The notes beneath the pieces were generated by a model. That model was not told the DNA's origin, ran no database searches, and saw nothing but the letters and a program-made list of their open reading frames with translations. A program made the position numbers and the translations under genes. From contig NW_027478420.1 in NCBI RefSeq assembly GCF_051014685.1, positions 620,001 through 684,000 of the forward strand: DNA of 64,000 nt. Reading direction: 5' to 3'. Positions within the stretch are counted from its first letter, which is position 1, and each line of letters begins with the position of its first letter. Origin of the DNA: Ptiloglossa arizonensis (lineage: Eukaryota; Arthropoda; Insecta; Hymenoptera; Colletidae). Shown piece by piece: positions 58,601 to 64,000 of this stretch.

Positions 58601-61600
58601 AACGTATAACGTATAACGTATAACGTATAACGAATAACGTATAACGTATAACGTATAACGTATAACGTATAACGTATAACGTATAACGTATAACGTATAA
58701 CGTATAACGTATAACGTATAACGTATAACGTATAACGTATAACGTATAACGTATAACGTATAACGTATAACGTATAACGTATAACGTATAACGTATAACG
58801 TATAACGTATAACGTATAACGTATAACGTATAACGTATAACGTATAACGTATAACGTATAATGTATGACGTATCACGTACGAGGTATGACCTATAACGTA
58901 TACCGTATAACGTATAACGTATAACGTATAACGAATAACGTATAACGTATAACGTATAACGTATAACGTATAACGTATAACGTATAACGTATAACGCATA
59001 ACGTATAACGTATAACGTATAACGTATAACGTATAACGTATAACGTATAACGTATAACGTATTACGTATAACGTATAACGTATAACGTATAACGTATAAC
59101 GTATAACGTATAACGTATAACGTATAACGTATAACGTATAACGTATAACGTATAACGTATAACGTATAACGTATAACGTATAACGTATAACGTATAACGT
59201 ATAACGTATAACGTATAACGTATAACGTATAACGTATAACGTATAACGTATAACGTATAACGTATAACGTATAACGTATAACGTATAACGTATAACGTAT
59301 AACGTATATCCTATAACGCATAACGTATAGCGTATAACGCATAACGTATACCGTATAACGTATAACGTATAACGTATAACGTATAACGTATAACGTATAA
59401 CGTATAATGTATGACGTATCACGTACGAGGTATGACCTATAACGTATACCGTATAACGTATAACGTATAACGTATAACGAATAACGTATAACGTATAACG
59501 TATAACGTATAACGTATAACGTATAACGTATAACGTATAACGTATAACGTATAACGTATAACGTATAACGTATAACGAATAACGTATAACGTATAACGTA
59601 CAACGAATAAAGTATAACGTATAACGTATAACGTATAACATATAACGTCTAACGTTTAACGCATAACGTACAACGTATAACGTATAACGTATAACGTATA
59701 ACGTATAACGTATAACGTCTAACGTTTAACGCATAACGTACAACGTATAACGTATAACGTATAACGTATAACGTATAACGTATAACGTATAACGTATAAC
59801 GTATAACGTATAACGTATAACGTATAACGTATAACGTATAACGTATAACGAATAACGTATAACGTATAACGTACAACGAATAAAGTATAACGTATAACGT
59901 ATAACGTGTAACGTATAACGTATAACGTATAACGTATAACGTATAACGTATAACGTATAACGTATAACGTATAACGTATAACGTATAACGTATAACGTAT
60001 AACGTATAACGTATAATGTATAACGTATAACGTATAACGTATAACGTATAACGTATAACGTATAACGTATAACGTATAACGTATAACGTATAACGTATAA
60101 CGTATAACGTATAACGTATAACGTATAACGTATATCCTATAAAGCATAACGTATAACGTATAACGTATATCGTATAACGTATAACGTATAACGTATAACG
60201 TATAATGTATGACGTATCACGTACGAGGTATGACCTATAACGTATACCGTATAACGTATAACGTATAACGTACAACGAATAACGTATAACGTATAACGTA
60301 TAACGTATAACGAATAACGTTTAACGTATAACGTATAACGTATAACGTATAACGTATAACGTATAACGTATAACGTATAACGTATAACGTATAACGTATA
60401 ACGTATAACGTATAACGTATAACGTATAACGTATAATGTATAACGTATAACGTCTAACGTATAGCGTATAACGTATATCGTATAACGTATAACGTGTTAC
60501 GTATAATGTATTATGTATAACCTATAACGTCTAATGTATAACGTATAACGTATATCGTATAACGTATAATGTATAACGTATAACGCATAACGTATTACAT
60601 ATAACGTATATCGTATAACGTATAACGTATAACGTATAACGTATAACGTATAACGTATAACGTATAACGTATAACGTATAACGTATAATGTATAACGTAT
60701 AACGTATAACGTATAACGTATAACGTATAACGTATAACGTATAACGTATAATGTATAACGTATAACGTATAACGTATAACGTATAACGTATATCCTATAA
60801 AGCATAACGTATAACGTATAACGTATATCGTATAACGTATAACGTATAACGTATAACGTATAACGTATAACGCATAACGTATAACGCATATCGTATAACG
60901 TATAACGTATAACGTATAACGTATAACGTATAACGTATAACGTATAACGTATAACGTATAACGTATAACGTATAACGCATAACGTATAACGTATAACGTA
61001 TAACGTATAACGTATAACGTATAACGTATAACGTATAACGTATAACGTATAACGTATAACGTATAACGTATAACGTATAACGTATAACGTATAACGTATA
61101 ACGTATAACGTATAACGTATAACGTATAACGTATAACGTATAACGTGTAACGTATAACGTATAACGTATAACGTATAACGTATAACGTATAACGTATAAC
61201 GTATAACGTATAACGTATAATGTATGACGTATCACGTACGAGGTATGACCTATAACGTATACCGTATAACGTATAACGTATAACGTATAACGAATAACGT
61301 ATAACGTATAACGTATAACGTATAACGTATAACGTATAACGTATAACGTATAACGCATAACGTATAATGTATAACGTATAAGGTGTAACGTATAACGTAT
61401 AACGTATAACGTATAACGTATAACGTATAACGTATAACGTATAATATATAACGTATAACGTATAACGTATAACGTATAACGTATAACGTATAACGAATAA
61501 CGTATAACGAATAACGTATAACGTATAACGTATAACGTATAACGTATAACGTATAACGTATAACGTATAACGTATAACGTATAACGTATAACGTATAACG

Positions 61601-62085
61601 TATAACGTATAACGTATAACGTATAACGTATAACGTATAACGTATAATGTATAACGTATAACGTATAACGTATAACGTATAACGTATAACGTATAATGTA
61701 TGACGCATCACGTACGAGGTATGACCTATAACGTATACCGTATAACGTATAACGTATAACGTATAACGAATAACGTATAACGTATAACGTATAACGTATA
61801 ACGTATAACGTATAACGTATAACGTATAACGTATAACGCATAACGTATAATGTATAATGTATAACGTATAACGTATAACGTATAACGTATAACGTATAAC
61901 GTATAACGTATAACGTATAACGTATAACGAATAACGTATAACGTATAACGTACAACGAATAAAGTATAACGTATAACGTATAACGTATAACGTATAACGT
62001 ATAACGTATAACGTATAACGTATAACGTATAACGTATAACGTATAACGTATAACGTATAACGTACAACGTATCACGTATAACGTA

Positions 62086-62090
62086 TAGTA
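62086..62090 (+). other. Register break: 5-bp unit TAGTA
   Basis: First unit of the 908-bp tandem duplication. Phase changes from 3 to 1. Confidence 0.92.
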
Positions 62091-62993
62091 TATCCTATAA
62101 CGCATAACGTATATCCTATAACGCATAACGTATAGCGTATAACGCATAACGTATACCGTATAACGTATAACGTATAACGTATAACGTATAACGTATAACG
62201 TATAACGTATGATGTATGACGTATCACGTACGAGGTATGACCTATAACGCATAACGTATAGCGTATAACGCATAACGTATAACGTATAACGTATAACGTA
62301 TAACGTATAACGTATAACGTATAACGTATAACGTATAACGTATAACGTATAACGAATAACGTATAACGTATAACGTACAACGAATAAAGTATAACGTATA
62401 ACGTATAACGTATAACGTATAACGTATAACGTATAACGTATAACGTATAACGTATAACGTATAACGTATAACGTATAACGTATAACGTATAACGTATAAC
62501 GTATAACGTATAACGTATAACGTATAACGTATAACGTATAACGTATAACGTATAACGTATAACGTATAACGTATAACGTATAACGTATAACGTATAACGT
62601 ATAATGTATGACGTATCACGTACGAGGTATGACCTATAACGTATACCGTATAACGTATAACGTATAACGTATAACGAATAACGTATAACCTATAACGTAT
62701 AACGTATAACGTATAACGTATAACGTATAACGTATAACGCATAACGTATAATGTATAACATATAAGGTGTAACGTATAACGTATAACGTATAACGTATAA
62801 CGTATAACGTATAACGTATAACGTATAACGTATAACGAATAACGTATAACGTATAACGTACAACGAATAAAGTATAACGTATAACGTATAACGTATAACG
62901 TATAACGTATAACGTATAACGTATAACGTATAACGTATAACGTATAACGTATAACGTATAACGTATAACGTACAACGTATCACGTATAACGTA

Positions 62994-62998
62994 TAGTA
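62994..62998 (+). other. Register break: 5-bp unit TAGTA
   Basis: Second unit of the 908-bp tandem duplication, exactly 908 bp after the first. Phase changes from 1 to 6. Confidence 0.92.
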
Positions 62999-63740
62999 TA
63001 TCCTATAACGCATAACGTATATCCTATAACGCATAACGTATAGCGTATAACGCATAACGTATACCGTATAACGTATAACGTATAACGTATAACGTATAAC
63101 GTATAACGTATAACGTATGATGTATGACGTATCACGTACGAGGTATGACCTATAACGCATAACGTATAGCGTATAACGCATAACGTATAACGTATAACGT
63201 ATAACGTATAACGTATAACGTATAACGTATAACGTATAACGTATAACGTATAACGTATAACGAATAACGTATAACGTATAACGTACAACGAATAAAGTAT
63301 AACGTATAACGTATAACGTATAACGTATAACGTATAACGTATAACGTATAACGTATAACGTATAACGTATAACGTATAACGTATAACGTATAACGTATAA
63401 CGTATAACGTATAACGTATAACGTATAACGTATAACGTATAACGTATAACGTATAACGTATAACGTATAACGTATAACGTATAACGTATAACGTATAACG
63501 TATAACGTATAATGTATGACGTATCACGTACGAGGTATGACCTATAACGTATACCGTATAACGTATAACGTATAACGTATAACGAATAACGTATAACCTA
63601 TAACGTATAACGTATAACGTATAACGTATAACGTATAACGTATAACGCATAACGTATAATGTATAACATATAAGGTGTAACGTATAACGTATAACGTATA
63701 ACGTATAACGTATAACGTATAACGTATAACGTATAACGTA

Positions 63741-63746
63741 TAACAA
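63741..63746 (+). other. Register break: 6-bp unit TAACAA before TCATGTA
   Basis: At 39,870 and 58,579 TCATGTA follows a normal TAACGTA. Here it follows TAACAA, so a base is lost and the neighbouring bases differ. Phase changes from 6 to 5, which holds to the end of the window. Confidence 0.9.
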
Positions 63747-64000
63747 TCATGTATAACGTATAACGTATAACGTATAACGTATAACGTATAACGTATAACG
63801 AATAACGTATAACGTATAACGTATAACGTGTAACGTATAACGTATAACGTATAACGTATAACGTATAACGTATAACGTATAACGTATAACGTATAACGTA
63901 TAACGTATAACGTATAACGTATAACGTATAACGTATAACGTATAACGTATAACGTATAACGTATAACGTATAACGTATAACGTATAACGTATAACGTATA

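Larger units (their letters stand above)
49620..59890 (+). repeat. Large segmental duplication, right copy (about 10.3 kb)
   Basis: Partner of the 31.35-41.18 kb block. It is longer mainly because of a 560-bp partial tandem duplication at about 52.1-53.05 kb, which adds a net 427 bp. The remaining offset changes (18,695, 18,688, 18,716, 18,709) are whole heptamers. The match ends just after CAACGAA-TAAAGTA at 59,874; a TAACGTG at 59,902 has no partner in the left copy. The start near 49,620 is also shared with the block at about 46.8 kb. Confidence 0.9.
62045..63750 (+). repeat. 908-bp tandem duplication at the right end
   Basis: TAGTA 62086 to 62994, CGAGGTA 62231 to 63139 and 62623 to 63531, and TAAGGTG 62763 to 63671 are all exactly 908 bp apart. 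908 is not a multiple of 7 (910 minus 2) because each unit carries one 2-bp-short heptamer. The second unit ends at an irregular join at 63,741. Confidence 0.88.
1..64000 (+). repeat. Heptanucleotide satellite array, unit TAACGTA
   Basis: The full window is head-to-tail copies of TAACGTA (- strand TACGTTA), about 9,140 units, with no other sequence class. The same orientation holds throughout; no inverted segment is seen. Base 1 starts a unit and the last line is still canonical repeat, so the array continues beyond both edges. The canonical unit has 3 A, 2 T, 1 C and 1 G. Variants are mostly one-base changes: position 1 (CAACGTA), 2 (TGACGTA, TCACGTA, TTACGTA), 3 (TAGCGTA, TACCGTA, TATCGTA), 4 (TAAAGTA, TAATGTA), 5 (TAACATA), 6 (TAACGCA, TAACGAA) and 7 (TAACGTG, TAACGTT, TAACGTC). 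No coding, RNA or mobile-element signal exists anywhere in it. Tandem satellites of this size are typical of eukaryotic constitutive heterochromatin; that placement is inference. Confidence 0.98.

Noticed and set aside
1..64000. Telomere array
   Set aside because: Known telomere units are G-rich on one strand (TTAGGG, TTTAGGG and related). This unit has one G and one C per strand and cannot form G-quadruplexes.
1..64000. CRISPR array
   Set aside because: The repeats are 7 bp, contiguous and without unique spacers; no cas genes are present.
1..64000. Promoters suggested by TATAA-like strings
   Set aside because: TATAA arises in every unit by construction, with no associated gene or initiator context.
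1..64000. Centromere function
   Set aside because: A long satellite is compatible with a centromere, but nothing in the sequence (no CENP-B-box-like motif, no known centromeric unit) supports that over other heterochromatin.
1..64000. Whole window as an assembly or synthetic artefact
   Set aside because: Not excluded, but the ordered private variants, nested duplications with private changes, and rare inherited indels look like natural history. Read support would decide.
1..64000. tRNA, rRNA or other structured RNA genes
   Set aside because: No stretch departs from the heptamer long enough to hold one.

Overview
The whole 64 kb window is one uninterrupted satellite array. The unit is a 7-bp heptamer, read here as TAACGTA on the + strand (TACGTTA on the - strand), in about 9,140 head-to-tail copies, all in one orientation. 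I find no gene, RNA gene, transposon, CRISPR array or unique spacer. Both edges are still inside the array, so its true length and flanks are unknown. A megabase-type simple satellite of this kind points to eukaryotic heterochromatin (pericentromere, subtelomere, sex or B chromosome). The species cannot be named from the sequence. The unit is 29% G+C, has one CpG per 7 bp, and is not a telomere repeat.

Long reading frames exist only on the - strand and in all three of its frames. They are a by-product of the unit: three heptamers (21 bp) make seven codons with no stop on the - strand (peptide YTLYVIR), while the + strand has TAA every 21 bp in every frame. Frame ends mark variant heptamers, not genes.

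The information lies in the pattern of variant heptamers. Most are single substitutions (TAACGCA, TAGCGTA, CAACGTA, TATCGTA, TAACGAA and others). Many sit in fixed multi-unit cassettes, and following these reveals a mosaic of segmental duplications. From 1 to about 21 kb, blocks of 2.6-4.6 kb recur at offsets of 6,475, 10,031/10,017 and 11,935-12,054 bp, with a smaller block at 4,725. From 22.1 to 24.5 kb there is a tidy higher-order repeat of about 609-616 bp. From 24.9 to 31 kb there is a mosaic with 182-bp and about 4.17-kb repeats. A roughly 10-kb block (about 31.35-41.18 kb) recurs at about 49.62-59.89 kb. Between those copies lie a 1,680-bp tandem duplication, a 539-bp tandem duplication and a 2,842-bp repeat. 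The right end (62.0-63.7 kb) carries a 908-bp tandem duplication related to 57.8-58.5 kb.

The heptamer register is kept with striking fidelity. Following the unit phase modulo 7 from base 1 to base 64,000, I find only nine places where a unit is not 7 bp, and these nine account exactly for the total phase change. Substitution, plus gain and loss of whole heptamers and of whole blocks, explains everything else. Domain-specific markers separate a left domain (TAAGGTA cassettes, ACACGTA, TATCCTT) from a right domain (CGAGGTA cassettes), with a change-over around 36-39 kb. All comparisons were made by eye on diagnostic variants; no percent identities were calculated.
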